This document shows, in pieces, positions 34,185-46,895 of a DNA stretch of 64,000 nt (within the stretch, counting starts at the first letter, position 1; each line of letters starts with the position of its first letter). This DNA comes from Antitrichia curtipendula (taxonomy: Eukaryota; Streptophyta; Bryopsida; Hypnales; Leucodontaceae), in contig OX579638.1 in NCBI GenBank assembly GCA_951230915.1, forward strand, positions 8,016,696 to 8,080,695, in the 5' to 3' direction. The notes below the pieces were generated by a model. That model was not told the DNA's origin. It did not search any database and worked only from the letters and a program-made list of their open reading frames with translations. The position numbers and the translations under genes are program-made.

Positions 34185-36880
34185 TTCTACATGATTCACT
34201 GAAATAGGACTTTACTATGTGGGTTTCATGACCCTGACTCCAGTGGCCATGCTCATCTTTAGTAATTTTATTGAATCTCTTGATGCGCGGTCATAGGGCA
34301 TCAGGAGATTTTTGTTTAGCAAACGCAGTGTACCAAATTGTAAAGTTCCTCTCTGATTATGCTAATGGGAACCACTTCAGGACACATGAAAAACTCTGCC
34401 TTTTGCTGAGCAGACTAGAAGACAAACTATAAACAGTGGAGCGCATCTGCACTTACGGATCATTCCAAATCCGTGGGACCACAGTTTGTTGCGAGGATGT
34501 CGGCATTGCGGACACGCACTTCTTGAAAATACGAACTCAATCCGCAGAGCCTGCTCAATTCAAAGCAATGAAATGCGAATGTCAGGAACTTCTCCGCAAC
34601 AGTACAGACTACTCAAGAATGGAGAATGGAGAATAGAGAGACCCTAAGACCCACAAACCTAAAGCAGATAGCGTTAGAAATCAAATTACTTGGAAATTTT
34701 AAGAATATAGGATGATTCATTTGTGAAGTTATCACAAACTGAACAACTCCATGACAAACCGAGTCCTCTCATAAACTAATTCCACAAAACTACCTAAACG
34801 TAGCATGGACATTGGATGATACCAGGTGGACACCAAAAAACAAGATTCCAAAAAAAGGAACTACACGCTCACAATGCACATTCTTCAAACACAATGAAAT
34901 ACACCTCACGTCCCTGAAGATTAGCCTTACTAAATCAAACAATGGAATTCAACCTGCTAATACTACTATGACATATTATGTTACATATTAAGTTCGTCAC
35001 ACTTCAGGTACTTGTGCAACTACCTGAATGCGAGGTCCAGGCAAGGGCGAACGTAAAAAACAAACAAAATGAGTTCGTTCTATTTTGCGCTTGGTTACTG
35101 AATTTGGTCACATCACTCTTGTTTACATTTGCATTTACGAATTTGGGACCTTCACCAGAAGCCGATACTCACGTCAATGCATATAACTAGTCTAAAACGA
35201 AAACTTGCAACAAGACGTTGAAGAAACAAGACGCTTAAGAAATAGGGCGCTCAGATAACAATCTAGAGAAGAGGGCGCTGGAAACACTTACAGTCTGTGA
35301 CTGAAAGAGGTGGACCGGTACTCCGAGAAGCGCTCTTGAAGACGGTCAATTGCGTTTGATGAAGCGCTACAGAAGTCGTTCCTTGAGCCGCGCTATAGAA
35401 GCCGTTCCTAGAAATTGAGAAACTCCGCCCAAACACACGGCTGCGCGGACCACCTGAAGAATGTCAGGAGTAGTGGAAGCAGGCGCAAAACATCTGGAGA
35501 AACCTTGCGCGCGTCCAGAGAAACCAAGAGAGAACGGGAGAAAATGGAAGTGGCGGCGCAACCTGGCAGGAGGTGGACACGTCAGCAACGGGGCACTCAT
35601 CACACCACCTCGCCATTATGCCCCTCATCATGGAAGGCTGGGGTGAACTGCCCATATTTGTACAAAAATCTCAAATTTGTAGTTGCCAAGGATGAGGAAA
35701 TTTTCAAGCTCTGAATTCAAATTTGCAAACAAGGCCCTCAAATTAGGTGGGATGGATATTCCACATACATTTCATAGTCCAAAAATATGCGTGTTTTGCT
35801 TGGCACCCCTACAGTGACTTAGGGGGAACAATGAAGGGGTCAATTCACCCAAACCATGAAGATATAGAAGGTATTGTCCAAGAGTCGGGCAATAGACCCC
35901 TACATGTTTGAGGAAACAAAATTTGGTGTTTCCAAAACTTTCAAAATAAATGAAGCCTAACAAACTTATATTTGTAGTAATTTTTAAGTGTGAGATTATT
36001 CTTAACATTTACATTTGGCGGTTTTTGATTCTACATTTCTATTAAAATTTTAGGCAAGGGTACCCATAGAATCTTGAGTTCTCTTAGTGTTTAGGGTTCC
36101 TAAACACAACCTCAAAAACAGTACGACTTGAAGAGAAATTGACATTCAAAACTCATCTTAAGAAATTCTACAAAACATTTTATGAAGCCCTAAACATATT
36201 GGGCCTTAACCACCATTTCGTGTTGGTCACCAAATTTTTTAATTCAGTTGACATGTGAGAAGTAAATGGAAAATATTTCATCATCTTGATGTGTATTTTC
36301 TTTCTATCTCATCTGTAACATATGTAGTTTCAATTTTTACGGTTCAGGGTTTAAAGATATTGATACAACTTATCAAAATGTTCAGTTTCTGTTCAATTCA
36401 GGACCAAAATTAAAAAAGGCTCAAAACAAGCCTTGTGCATTTTGTAGTTACAAGTAGAAATTAAACTTCAAGTACTTTATATGTTCTTAAAGTAATTTTT
36501 AGTATTTCTATATTAAAATACAAGTTGAATTGGCATCATTCCAATCCTTTTTTTTTTAATTTTGGAGATTCTTAAGTTGAAATGGCATAGGGCTCTAAAA
36601 TCGTACACTTCAATCTTCAAATGTACATCATTTGGACATTTGTGAAGTTTAATATGCAGTAATGACATGTATTAATAATAATGTACATCTGACATTGAAA
36701 GGGCAATAATTGAATATCCACAATTTTAGAGGTTGTGACCTTATGTTTAGCGTTAGTACAGGGTAATCACGAGCGTGGTCAATTTCAACAATAATTTACA
36801 AGCACAAATTTTGTGATTTAGATACTTAATGATGATTTTGTTGTGGACGTCCAAGTCACCATAATGATATAATGTAATCC
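34185..36880. other. Noncoding stretch with a candidate leader exon of the X2 ParB-like gene
   Basis: On the minus strand the less AT-rich 35,660-35,292 segment ends in a donor-like GACT/GTAAGTG at about 35,291. With the coding start near 33.4 kb this gives a leader exon and a first intron that contains all eight left-arm P1 palindromes. The rest is AT-rich with no gene seen. Confidence 0.35.
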
Positions 36881-37745
36881 TAAATATAATTCACAAGTGA
36901 CCCGCACTTCTCATTTCATATTTTTTTTCACCCTTCAAACAAATGACTCCCATTTTGATTCACAAGTGAACCCACTTCACATTCCATATTTTTTTCCACC
37001 CGTCAATCAAATGAATCCCATTTCAATTCACAAGTGACTCCACCTCACATTCCATATATTTTTTCACGCTTAAATCAAATGACTCCCATTTCAATTCCCA
37101 AGTAACCCTACTTCTCATTCCATATATTTTTTCACGCTTAAATCAAATGACTCCCATTTTGATTCCCAAGTAACCCTACTTCTCATTCCATATTTTTTTT
37201 CATGCTTAAATCAAATGACTCCCATTTCGTTTCCCAAGTAACACGACTTCACATTCCATATTTTTTTTTACCCTTCAACCGAATGACTCCCACTTCAATT
37301 CACAAGTGAGTTGCACTTCTCATTCCATATTTTTTTCCACCCTTCAACCAAATGACTCCCATTTATATTCATAAGTGACCCCACTTCACATTCCATATGT
37401 TATTTCACCCTTTAACCAAATGACTCCCATTTCGATTCACAAGTGAATCCACTTCACATTCCATATTTTTTTTCACCCTTCAACCAAATGACTCCCATTT
37501 CCTTTCACAAGTGAGTTGCACTTCTCATTCCATATTTTTTTCACATTTAAATCAAATCACTCCAATTTCGATTCCCATATGACCCTACTTCTCTTTCCAT
37601 ATTTTTTCTCACCCTTCTATCAGATGACTCCCATTTCAATTCACAAGTGAACCCCACTACTCGTTCCATATTTTTATTCACCATTAAATCAAATTACTCC
37701 AATTTGAATTCACCAATCACCCCACTTCATTTCATTGAGAAAAAT
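36880..37745. repeat. 68-bp AT-rich tandem array, about 12 copies
   Basis: The phrase AAATGACTCCCATTT recurs at near-exact 68-bp steps, with GACTCCC (or GAATCCC) at 36,945, 37,013, 37,081, 37,149, 37,217, 37,285, 37,354, 37,422 and 37,490. Units also carry CATTCCATATTTTTTT. Copies differ by scattered substitutions, so the array is old. No coding role is seen. Confidence 0.9.
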
Positions 37746-38748
37746 TGTGGAACTGCTAATTTTCAGGAGTTGAAACAGAAAGCAAGTGCTACACCCTAGG
37801 CGGCTAGGCCCTAAATCCTAAACCCTAAATCCTAAAACTTGAAACCTGAAACCTACTGCAGCGAGACCGACTGCAGAGGACGTTGCGCGAGTTCAAAAAC
37901 ATGTAAACAGTACAGGAAAAGAATTTCTGAATTTAGAAGATTCGGTGCGAAATGGCCGTCCACATTAGACAAATTCCGAACTTTGGAGTGACAAATTCCT
38001 CTGAGATTGTGGAAGCAGCGCGCTATTTTTGTTCCGTGATTAATGAGTTCGGCGTCAGTGTGCAGGAGGCACCTCGGATACCTCACCACAAAAAACGTTA
38101 TATTCATTATTTTGAGAGTGTGGGAACCTCTCAAAATAATATTGTCCATTTAGATGTTCAAAATCCAAATATTAAATGTAGGCAATTCAGGTTGAGAATC
38201 ACCACATTTATTAGTTGTAATATTGTAATTTCCATTAAAATGAGAGTTTTGTCACCAAATAAAATCAGGTTTGGATTATACTATTGCTTATGATCATATA
38301 AATGAATTCTAAAACCATTGTTGAGCACCAAATCATGAGCTGAACGTTTGGTTGTGAGAAGCTATTCATCTCCTTCAGGCAGTCCGAGTTCGATTCCCGT
38401 TGAAATCGTATGAGTGACTGAAAGTGATACATGACTTGGTACTGCTAAGTGAGCTTTGCAGGCAGGAAAGTTGTAACAACCAACGGGCCCCCTATCCAAA
38501 ATTGTGACAAGTGCTTCACACGTTAACAAACTAAAGAGTGGTTATACCCACTGCCCTTTTTCTCAATCACATTACATTTCTAAATCCATTTTGAACATAC
38601 ATTAAGCACAAGTCAAAAAATATAACATATCCAAAAAAGAGAATGTGGAAACACGATATAAAAATAAAATTGAAGACAAAAAAATAATAAATATCCAATA
38701 TATGAAGTTAACATACTATAACTAATTTGAGGGTAATATTCCAGAATG
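37746..38748. other. Noncoding flank with telomere-like and Pol III-like patches
   Basis: Degenerate CCCTAAA units lie at about 37,808-37,850. A tRNA-like box B follows at 38,386-38,400. This is the 3' flank of the X1 DUF7869 gene, and the left end of X1 must lie here or just left. Confidence 0.45.
38330..38410 (+). other. Possible tRNA-derived SINE head or tRNA-like remnant
   Basis: GAGTTCGATTCCCGT matches a Pol III box B. A weak box A (GAGCTGAACGTTTGGTTGTGAGAAGC) lies about 30 bp upstream. I cannot fold a full cloverleaf with an acceptor stem, so a functional tRNA is unlikely. Confidence 0.35.
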
Positions 38749-40876
38749 TCAAGTATATGAAGCCAAGCTTTGATTGATGACTTCAATTTGAGATGTAGGA
38801 ATCTTGATCCTACACTCGCGAGTACCTCTTCTGTTCTGGGACTTCCATGCTGTCATCAAAGCGTTTGTTTCCTCCCAAAGAGGTGGTTCGGTTTCATCAA
38901 CCTTCCAACGTAGACCTCTTTCGCTGTCCCACCCTGTATAGAAATCTTGAACATCCTGATTCCTTGATGTCGGACAAAAGTATTGAATGAGCACGCAATT
39001 CGGCTTCTCAGGATTACAGTTTGGATCGGACAACGCCCTGGCAATCCAAACTGGTTGACTTTCACCATCCGCAAGTCGAACTGCAACAAAGTACCCTTCG
39101 TAGAGATCTCGCGCCACCCTGAAGGATGGTTGCGGGCGATCCTTCAAAGGCCCAACATAAGCGTCATCCACACCATATTCTTCAAGGTCCTCGCCATCTT
39201 CGTCTAATTGATCTGCTTTTGCTGCTTGTACATGAGTAGTTGGCCAGAACCCGTCTTTCAAAACAGTGGACAACGGTAGTGGCTCCTGTAGAGCAACCTT
39301 CACACCATACCAATAGCGCACAACTGGCTCGTAGCGTCTCCGACATTCTCCAGTGACGTCTGCATTGCATAGATTCTCCCAGTACTTCACAAATCCAGAC
39401 ACACCTTTCACAATGTCTTCCACGCCTTTCATTGCCTTTTGTGGAACTGACAACGGTACACCGCGCGGCCATTGACTTCGCCCTTCAGCGTCTTCTTTCC
39501 ACAACTTAATGCCTCCGCCATCCTTGCCCAACCAATCTTCATCCGTGCACTTCAATTTGTACTTTATGACTGGACAACCCGTCGAATCTAGATAGAACTT
39601 CACTTGTTGTGGTCTTGTGTGTCCTATGAGAATCTCATCGCCGTCCATCCATTTACCAGCAATGAAACCTTTGAAATCGGGCACCTCTTCTATGAGATGA
39701 GGGATAGTAGGAATGGACTTCACATCCATGAAGGACTTCATGAGGGCTGGGATTGTTGGGAAGTTCTCCTTTTTCAAGAGCATGCTCTATCTTCCAAACA
39801 ACGCATCGATATCATCGTGCGTATGACCCACAATCATGAAGTTCACATACACTTCTCGAAAGATCTTGTTCGCAACAAGTAGAGACCAAAAACAGAAAAC
39901 GTATCTGTTCTTGTTGTCACCTATTGCATTGTCCATTTGCACATTGAGAATAGGGGGCAAAGGCATTGCTGGAACTAAGTTGATTGGCGGAGAAGGAAGT
40001 GAGTTTTCGCACATCTCAGCTCCCTTCAACACTGCACGAAACAAATTGGTGGACCCCAAACCCACAAGCAACTGCCGGGAAGAAGACTTAGGAGGCAATT
40101 CCAAATCTCGCAACAACTTAGCCATCGAGCCAATGGTGTAGTTTGAATCTTTTGTGAATAGATCCAAGCCATAATGTGCATAACGCACATCTCCATGACC
40201 ATGCGCAATCATGCCCGTGACAGACACAGGCAACTTCATTAGACCATCAACATTTTTACTCTTGTGGGAGAAGACTGGACAAGCGGTTTTTGCGTGGTCC
40301 ATTTTGTCATGCATGATTGTGAGGCACTCGTGAGGTGAAGTAAGTGATCGGTAGCGGTTTACATAGTATAGCTCTCGATGAGCACGAGCAATTGCTAGAT
40401 GTTTGTCTAACCTCTGTGACCACTTCAAAGCAGTGACAGACCTAGCAAGAGCACGCCTCCTAAGCTCTTGCAATTTGTCACAAGTAGCGCACTGTGCAAA
40501 ATTGTCCCCTGGTTTCTTCACCTCATACTCTGGAAACGCCGAACATCTAATTTTGCTCAAGTTTGAAATTGAGACCTCCTTCAATCCAAAAGCAACATTT
40601 GCTTCATTGAGTTCTTTCATTTTACCCTTCCATTGGAACGTGGAGGGGAGAATCATGGATACAACCTTTTCCCCCGACTTCAGCGCCTTCGTACGATGTG
40701 GCATGTGATCTGCCTCTTTCTCTAGGATGCATTTCAATGTTGCAGTAGCTTGTTGAGTGTGCTTTCTTGGCTTCACCAATCCTTTGTTGCTGTGCTCCAT
40801 CGCTTCCCGTCCGACCTTCATGTACGTTTGGTAGCGGAAGAAGGTGGATTCCGGGACCCCTGAAATATGCATCCAC

Positions 40877-40884
40877 GCTCGCAT
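40877..40884. repeat. 8-bp target-site duplication, left side of the MITE
   Basis: GCTCGCAT matches 41,241-41,248 exactly. Confidence 0.9.
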
Positions 40885-41104
40885 CAGGGTTGTCCCCGTC
40901 ACGTCCTGTCCGTCCATCAGGATGTCCGGGCGGACGTCAGGATTCAACCCAGGCGTCCGTCAGGATCCAATAAAAAAATAAAAAAATAAATTTTTTTTTT
41001 TTTTGGACGGTCGGTCCGTCCAAGTGGACGGCTGGTCCGTCCTTGTCGACGGAAGGTCCATTCCGTGGACGGTCGGTCCGTCCAGGTCGACGGACAGGCC
41101 GTCC

Positions 41105-41136
<32 letters not shown>

Positions 41137-41240
41137 TTTTTGATCCTGACGCGATCCTGACGCGTCAGGACGCGTCCGGACCGATGCTGACGGACATCCG
41201 GACGTGAAAAGCCCACGTCACGTCCGGATAGACAACCCTG
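40885..41240. mobile_element. Non-autonomous hAT-type MITE (356 bp)
   Basis: Terminal inverted repeats CAGGGTTGTC / GACAACCCTG (10 bp) are flanked by a perfect 8-bp duplication, the size made by hAT transposases. Inside are GGACGG/CCGTCC inverted motifs between a T-run and an A-run, and subterminal GACGCGTCAGGACGCGTCC. It interrupts the X1 DUF7869 gene, and the frame rejoins (VCMRAWMHI) when the element and one duplication are left out. The right end matches that at 29,204. It gives a clear origin for at least one GGACGG block. Confidence 0.9.
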
Positions 41241-41248
41241 GCTCGCAT
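41241..41248. repeat. 8-bp target-site duplication, right side of the MITE
   Basis: GCTCGCAT, the partner of 40,877-40,884. Confidence 0.9.
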
Positions 41249-42097
41249 GCACACCGGTATCTCTTCAATTGTTACCATTCTTCTTCCACGTTGGTCAAGA
41301 TGGGTTTGTCTGTGCACTTCTGTTTTCATAAAGGCTCTGTGCTTGAAGGTTGAATTCTGGTACATGCGTTCACGAAAGGCTTGAATCTTATCCCTAGGGA
41401 ATGGTTGAACACAATTCTGCCAACAACATACTTTGCTAGACACCAAGTTGATGGAATCTTGAGTGAGTAGATCCTTTGTTCTTGCAGTAGTCTCGCGGGG
41501 CAGATTTCGGACGGTACTTGTATAAGGACGCGCAGACGTCGAAGATGGTGGATTTAGAAGAGCCGCTTGGAGGCGATTGTAATTATCTCGCGCCTCATGA
41601 TCACGTAGACTGGCCCCAAGGCAGTGGACTAAATGAATAGGCCAAGCAAGTAGCGAGCACTCCCGTTCTTTTGGCAAGTCATCTTCAGAAAATGTCTTAG
41701 AAATGTGCACTGCTACATGAGTGTCTCCAAGAGGACCACTGACACCGAGGACAAGGTCAGAGTTCACACTGTGGCAGGTACCTTGACCAACTAGAAGGCC
41801 AGCTTCGTTGTACAATGTTACAACCCGAGTATTCCAGAGCCTACGTGGAAGACCTTCACAATCTGGGATGTCAGCATTCACTCCATCCGCATGCTCTACT
41901 TCATCATCTGACGACTCCGACAATAAGACTTCATGTGCCCGCGGGGAGTACTCATCGTCTGATGAATCCACCATGTCCACTGTGTCTGCCGAGGAATCCA
42001 TCACATCTGGACAGAGATCAGTGTTATAGGTGGTAAGTCAACATGATCAAAGAATAGTGCATGTTGTACAAGGAGTAAAACTGACAAGAGAAATGTA

Positions 42098-42779
42098 AGA
42101 TCGACTCGACCTGAACATTCACAATATGAAAATACCTTGAAGGAGGAAACTACCAAAACTGTAACAAGTACATTGCTTACGCAGTATAGTGAAGGACTGT
42201 ATAAGCATTTAGTCTAGCCAATTCAGCGGTTGTTATTCAGGTCGAGCCGACCTGAACGTCATCCTCTAGCAACGAAATAAATCACTAAGTTCTGACCCCC
42301 ATGAAAAGGAGACAAGCATAATCCGCAGATCTCAAGAATTTCACTATCAGGTCGAGTCGACCTAAATCGAATTTGTCTAATACACATGATTCAATCACAA
42401 CGACATTCATTATTATCCTCACTTAGACAAGGAAACAGTTTTATGTGTATCGAGTTTGCCTCGACATATGCGACAGACATTATTCCCGTCTACAGCATTT
42501 AGGTCGAGTCGACCTAATACACATTTCGGACAACACAATATACGGTAATAGACGAATGTCAGTGAGGACATTTTTGAAATAATTAAAGAAAATCATCCAA
42601 TGATCTAGTGTTCCCCGTTTTAGATTGGACCGATCTAAAGTGATGAGGTTGTCTTGTTATGTCGTACGGGACATCATTTATATTTATATCTGCAACCCTG
42701 AAGAGTGCAGCGCCAACTACTATATCAGGAATTGACAGATTACATTACATCGCACACCATTCAGGTCGCCTCGACCTAA
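42098..42779. repeat. P2 palindrome cluster, first intron of the X1 DUF7869 gene
   Basis: Copies of a near-palindrome of TCAGGTCGAGTCGACCTGA type start at about 42,098, 42,236, 42,347, 42,499 and 42,761, with a degenerate TTTAGATTGGACCGATCTAAA at 42,618. On the minus strand they lie between a donor-like GGA/GTAAGTCG near 42,957 and the acceptor just upstream of ATG 42,001, so in the leader intron. Outer bases vary between CAGG/CCTG and TAGG/CCTA, often with symmetric changes on both arms. Confidence 0.85.
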
Positions 42780-42959
42780 ATGTCTCCGGACATTACGGAG
42801 GTATCGTAAAAGAAAGCACAATTTCCCATTCCGTATTTTACGGCGAAAAAATCGGTACCACATTCACACACACTCCTTTAGTGCTTCACGAATCTATTCA
42901 TCGATCAAATGCGTTCACAAACAACCATCTGCGCACAAAACAAGAGCATCGACTTACTC

Positions 42960-44399
42960 CACTGAACCTATCATGCGCATGATCGGAAGTCTACATCCTT
43001 GCCGTTTGGACAATAACTGATGGAATGGAAACCCTACGAAGAAACTGCTGAGTTGTTGAAGACGTACTTAGAACCCGAGCGACTTAGATCGCACTGAACG
43101 TCAGAGTAACCAAACGCCCTGCACGCACAACACTTGAATGACTCTCATGAACAACGCTGAAACAATACTCCACGAACAATGACAGTTTGCGCTCGGAGGT
43201 GCACAGTCTAGCAAATGTGAGTGACAACACCCGAATTCGGACGTGGTCCGCATCCGATAACTTCATGGCGGGAATGGGAGGGCGGGAAGCAGAGTACAGA
43301 AATTTTAAAAACACGCACGTCATACATAAAGTAGCGGGCATGTACTTGGACGTAGATGCATACATACTATTTGCGGTTAACAACACACGGACTGCTGCTG
43401 CCATTAATGTAATCCGCTGAATTTAGTTAGCTCCGTGTTTTTGCAGATTCGTTCTCTACAAAATAAAGTTATACAAAGACAAGTCGGCGTAAAGGGAGGA
43501 AGGTTAATTATTTAATTCTAATTTAGACTTGTTCAAGCAGCATCAAATGAGGGAATTGCCTTCCACAAGGCCAAGGTGAACAGACCCCCTCGCTCGTCAC
43601 CACCCTGAAACTTTGGAGTTTGATACTTTTCACAAATTAACTTTTTTTTGAAACTCTAGGGTTTAGGGTTTAGGGTTTGCAAATATTTGTAAAATTCAGG
43701 GTTTGGACTTTTTTGTACATCCTTAATAAATTTGTTTGAAAAATTAAATCCTACAAGTATTTACAAAATTTTCATTTAGTGAATCCATATGCATTATTTG
43801 TAAAACTGAAACTGCAAAAATTACAAATTGAGCAAAGACTTTACTTTTACAAAAAAATTTGAATCATGCTCAATTTTGGTAATGCTTCAGGTGAAAAATA
43901 ATTACTCTAGCAACGTACTTCTAGACCCTCGAGTCCTCAAAAACTCATAAAATTCATAAGTGGAAGTTTAAGAGAAAAGAATTCTAGAAGTTGCAATTAA
44001 AGAGAAGACTTAGAATTTATGAATTTATTTTTCATCATTGTCATGTTGCTTTGGGAAAGCTTCGCACAAATTAAAAAATTAGGATTATGAAATTCAAGGC
44101 CCTACCACAGTCAAGTGTAAACCCATGAAATTCACATGTGAATGGAAAAAAAATTGTAGAAATTGCAAATGGGGCAAAGACTCTTACTTCATTAGATTTT
44201 TGATCATGCTCATAATAGGAATGTTATGAGCAAATGCTTATGAAAAAAAAATAGGGACTTTAGGGACCACACCTGTAGACCTATGAAACCTATAAACAAA
44301 AGTATGAAAATAGTAAATTGTAGAAGTTGAGAATAAGGCAAAGACAATTGATTCATAAAAATTAAATTGATCATGTTCAAATTATTTTATAAATGGCAT
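42960..44399. other. Intergenic region of X1, DUF7869 leader side
   Basis: The 43,420-42,960 segment is the candidate minus-strand leader exon. GGGTTTAGGGTTTAGGGTTT lies at about 43,659-43,678. The remainder is AT-rich without a recognised gene. Confidence 0.4.
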
Positions 44400-45240
44400 A
44401 AACATACCCTAAAGTAAACGATATGATTGGTTCAATTGTTTTCTTCTCATTTGTACATAAGGAACCTCAAAATGTGCATGACCCCAAATATTTCCAAGAA
44501 GTCAAACTCTTAATCTCGTTTGCAACTTACACAATTCATTCTTCCATGGTTTCACGTCAAAATTCCATGAACTTGGACTTGGGAGCCCTAAAATACAGGA
44601 TACGGTTGGTTCATTTGATTTCTTTTCATTTACTCATAATGTACCCCAAAACGTGCATGACCCCAAATATTTCATAAAATCAAACTCTTAACCTCATTTG
44701 CAACTTATACAATTCATTCTTCCATGGTTTCACGTCAAAATTCCATGAACTTGGACTTGGGAGCCCTAAAATACAGGATACGGTTGGTTCATTTGATTTC
44801 TTTTCATTTACTCATAATGTACCCCAAAACGTGCATGACCCCAAATATTTTATAAAATCAAATTCTTAACCTCATTTGCAACTTATACAATTCATTCTTC
44901 CATGGTTTCACGTCAAAATTCCATGAACTTGGACTTGGGAGCCTTAAAATACAGGATACGGTTGGTTCATTTGATTTCTTTTCATTTACTCATAATGTAC
45001 CCCAAAACGTGCATGACCCCAAATATTTCATAAAGTCAAACTCTTAACGTCGTTTGCAACTTACACAATTCATTCTTCCATGGTTTAGGGTTTTAGTTCC
45101 AGGAATTTGGACTTTTGAGCCCTAAAGTACAGGATATGGTTGGTTAAATTTTTTTTTTTTCATTTACTCATAATGTACCCCAAAATGTGCTTGATCCCTG
45201 AAATTTCATAATTAGAATTACAATTCGTAACCTCATATGC
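44400..45240. repeat. 178-bp tandem satellite, about 4.5 copies
   Basis: GGTTGGTTC-like starts recur at 44,425, 44,604, 44,782, 44,960 and 45,138, that is steps of 179, 178, 178 and 178 bp. The central copies are nearly identical and the outer ones diverged, as expected from unequal exchange. Unit length is close to that of many plant centromere satellites, but so small an array at this site is not evidence of a centromere. Confidence 0.9.
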
Positions 45241-45499
45241 ATCTTTAGTTTAAATTCATGGAATTCGTATATAAAAGTTTAGAAAACTTTAATGCTTCAA
45301 GATGAAAATTAATCGGATTTCTACACTCATAATTAAACTTTATAATGAAATGCATGACATAGAAAGTCTTGTGCAGTACACACTGCAATAGTTGAATGAT
45401 CCAAACTTTTGGTTCTGAATAGAGTAAATATGGTACAACTATTTCACTTTTGAGGGGTGCATCTTGTATTCCTTTGCCCAATGATTGATCCCGACGGTG

Positions 45500-46075
45500 A
45501 TTATAGTGGATGATTTCTATAGTCACCTACTCGTTGACATTTGTAGAGTACCTTTTGGGTACATTGTTTGAGATTGTGAACAATGAGCTCTAAGACTTTA
45601 AAGTTGAACTATTCACCCTAGCCTCTCCCCAATCTAATTTAAGTTTTAAAATTTTAATGTTATTGTCTCTTCAATTTGAAAATTAATTTATTCACCCCAC
45701 TCTACACCCCCTCTTATAATTTTGTGAGGGTGGGCATATGGGATAATTGTCAATGAGTACAATTTCCCGTATGCATATCCAATACTTGTATATATACTTG
45801 TATTATTTCCGTATCCCATACCGTACATGTATCTAGTATTTGTACTCGTTAAAATACCGTATTCAATACATGTGATGATTATAGTGGATGATTTCTATAG
45901 TCACCTATTTGTTGACATTTGTAGAGTACCTTTTGGATACATTGTTTGAGATTGTGCACAATGAGCTCTAAGATTTTAAAGTACAACTATTCCCCCAGCC
46001 TATCCCCAATCTAATTTAAGGTTTAAAATTTTAATGTTATTATTTTTTTAGTTTAGAAAACTTTAATTTGTACTC
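45500..46075. repeat. Long direct repeat, two copies 378 bp apart
   Basis: TGATTTCTATAGTCACCTA and the following 180 or so bases occur from about 45,511 and again from 45,889 with small changes. Between them lies AT-rich DNA with GTACTCGTT-type short repeats. No gene is seen. Confidence 0.7.
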
Positions 46076-46379
46076 GTTTAAATATTTGTATTTGTACTCG
46101 TTAATATATCGTATTCATTACATGTGATTTTCCGTTGGAGGGGGGGTGGAACCTACGACCCACCAACAATTCAGTTTTTTGTGGGTAAACCAAAAATATG
46201 CAGTCACTCCTTGTTTTTTTGTTCTGGTGCTTGCGGGTATGGTATGCACAGGGTATTTCAAATTCGACGTTGTGTATAGAGGGAGTGACTGGAGTACACA
46301 GGGTATTGAATACCATACTGCTCGCGGGTATAGCGAGGAGGCGAGCAGGGTATTCCGAGAATCGTGCGCGCCTCCCTAG

Positions 46380-46895
46380 GGTTTGCCATTTCGTTTTTTC
46401 GTTTGTTGCTCGTTCGTTTGTTGTGCTTGCTTCTTGTTCGTAATTTCCTTTGTTGCTCGTTCAAAGTTTTCGTGGTTCTGCTCGCTTCCTGTTCGTATTT
46501 TCCTTTGTTGCTCGTTCGATTGCTTCGTGGTTAGCGGTTCCTTCCTCTCAATTTTCTCTTGCCTTCTCTACGTAGCGTGCACCTCGTGCTCCAGTTTCCT
46601 CACGGATGCGGATGCGGAATTTTGCGGATTAGGGTTCATCGGTGGCTTGAGGAAGTTGCGTTTCCTCACGGCTTGCGGCTTCAGCGAGTTGCGGTTCCGA
46701 TCTTCATCACCTCCTGCTCGAATTTCCTCACGGCTTGCATCACGGCTTGTGGTGTAGGGTAGTTCCTTGTTTCCTTGTTTGCGAGCAAGTCGGCGTTGTT
46801 GCGCTTTGGACGGAAGAGGAGGGTGCATGTGTGCTGCGACCGATTCAAAGGATTTCTGCTACGCTGCAATTTGGAATTGGAGCCCCATAAGCCAG
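46380..46895 (+). other. Candidate leader exon of the X1 ParB/methylase gene
   Basis: This is a comparatively GC-rich segment rich in TTGCTCGTTCG-like sequence. It ends at a donor-like GCCAG/GTATTG (46,896). The next acceptor before the start codon is TTATGCAG at 48,406-48,413. The implied first intron (46,896-48,413) carries the first P2 cluster. No TATA box was identified with confidence. Confidence 0.35.

Larger units (their letters stand above)
38749..42001 (-). pseudogene. X1 DUF7869-like (putative RNase-H-fold transposase) gene, split by a MITE
   Basis: Leaving out the 356-bp MITE and one 8-bp duplication gives a single frame of 963 codons from ATG 42,001 to 38,749, with one internal TAG (39,789-39,787). 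The start follows a splice acceptor (CTGTCCAG). An acidic N-terminus is followed by a Cys-containing FP motif (VCCWQNCVQPFP) and an HTH-like HISGVPESTFFRYQ. Then come CATCDKLQEL, MHDKMDHAKTACP (about 40,310), GHGDVRYAHYG, QMDNAIGDNKN (about 39,935) and VGHTHDDIDALF (about 39,815). The last three blocks are the DUF7869 hallmark as I recall it. The Asp residues form a D-about 130-D-about 40-D pattern, as in DDE/D transposases. The C-terminal 340 residues carry Trp-rich segments. A paralogue lies at 57.3-60.8 kb. Confidence 0.65.

Noticed and set aside
38330..38410. A functional tRNA gene
   Set aside because: Only a box B and a weak box A are present, with no acceptor-stem pairing.
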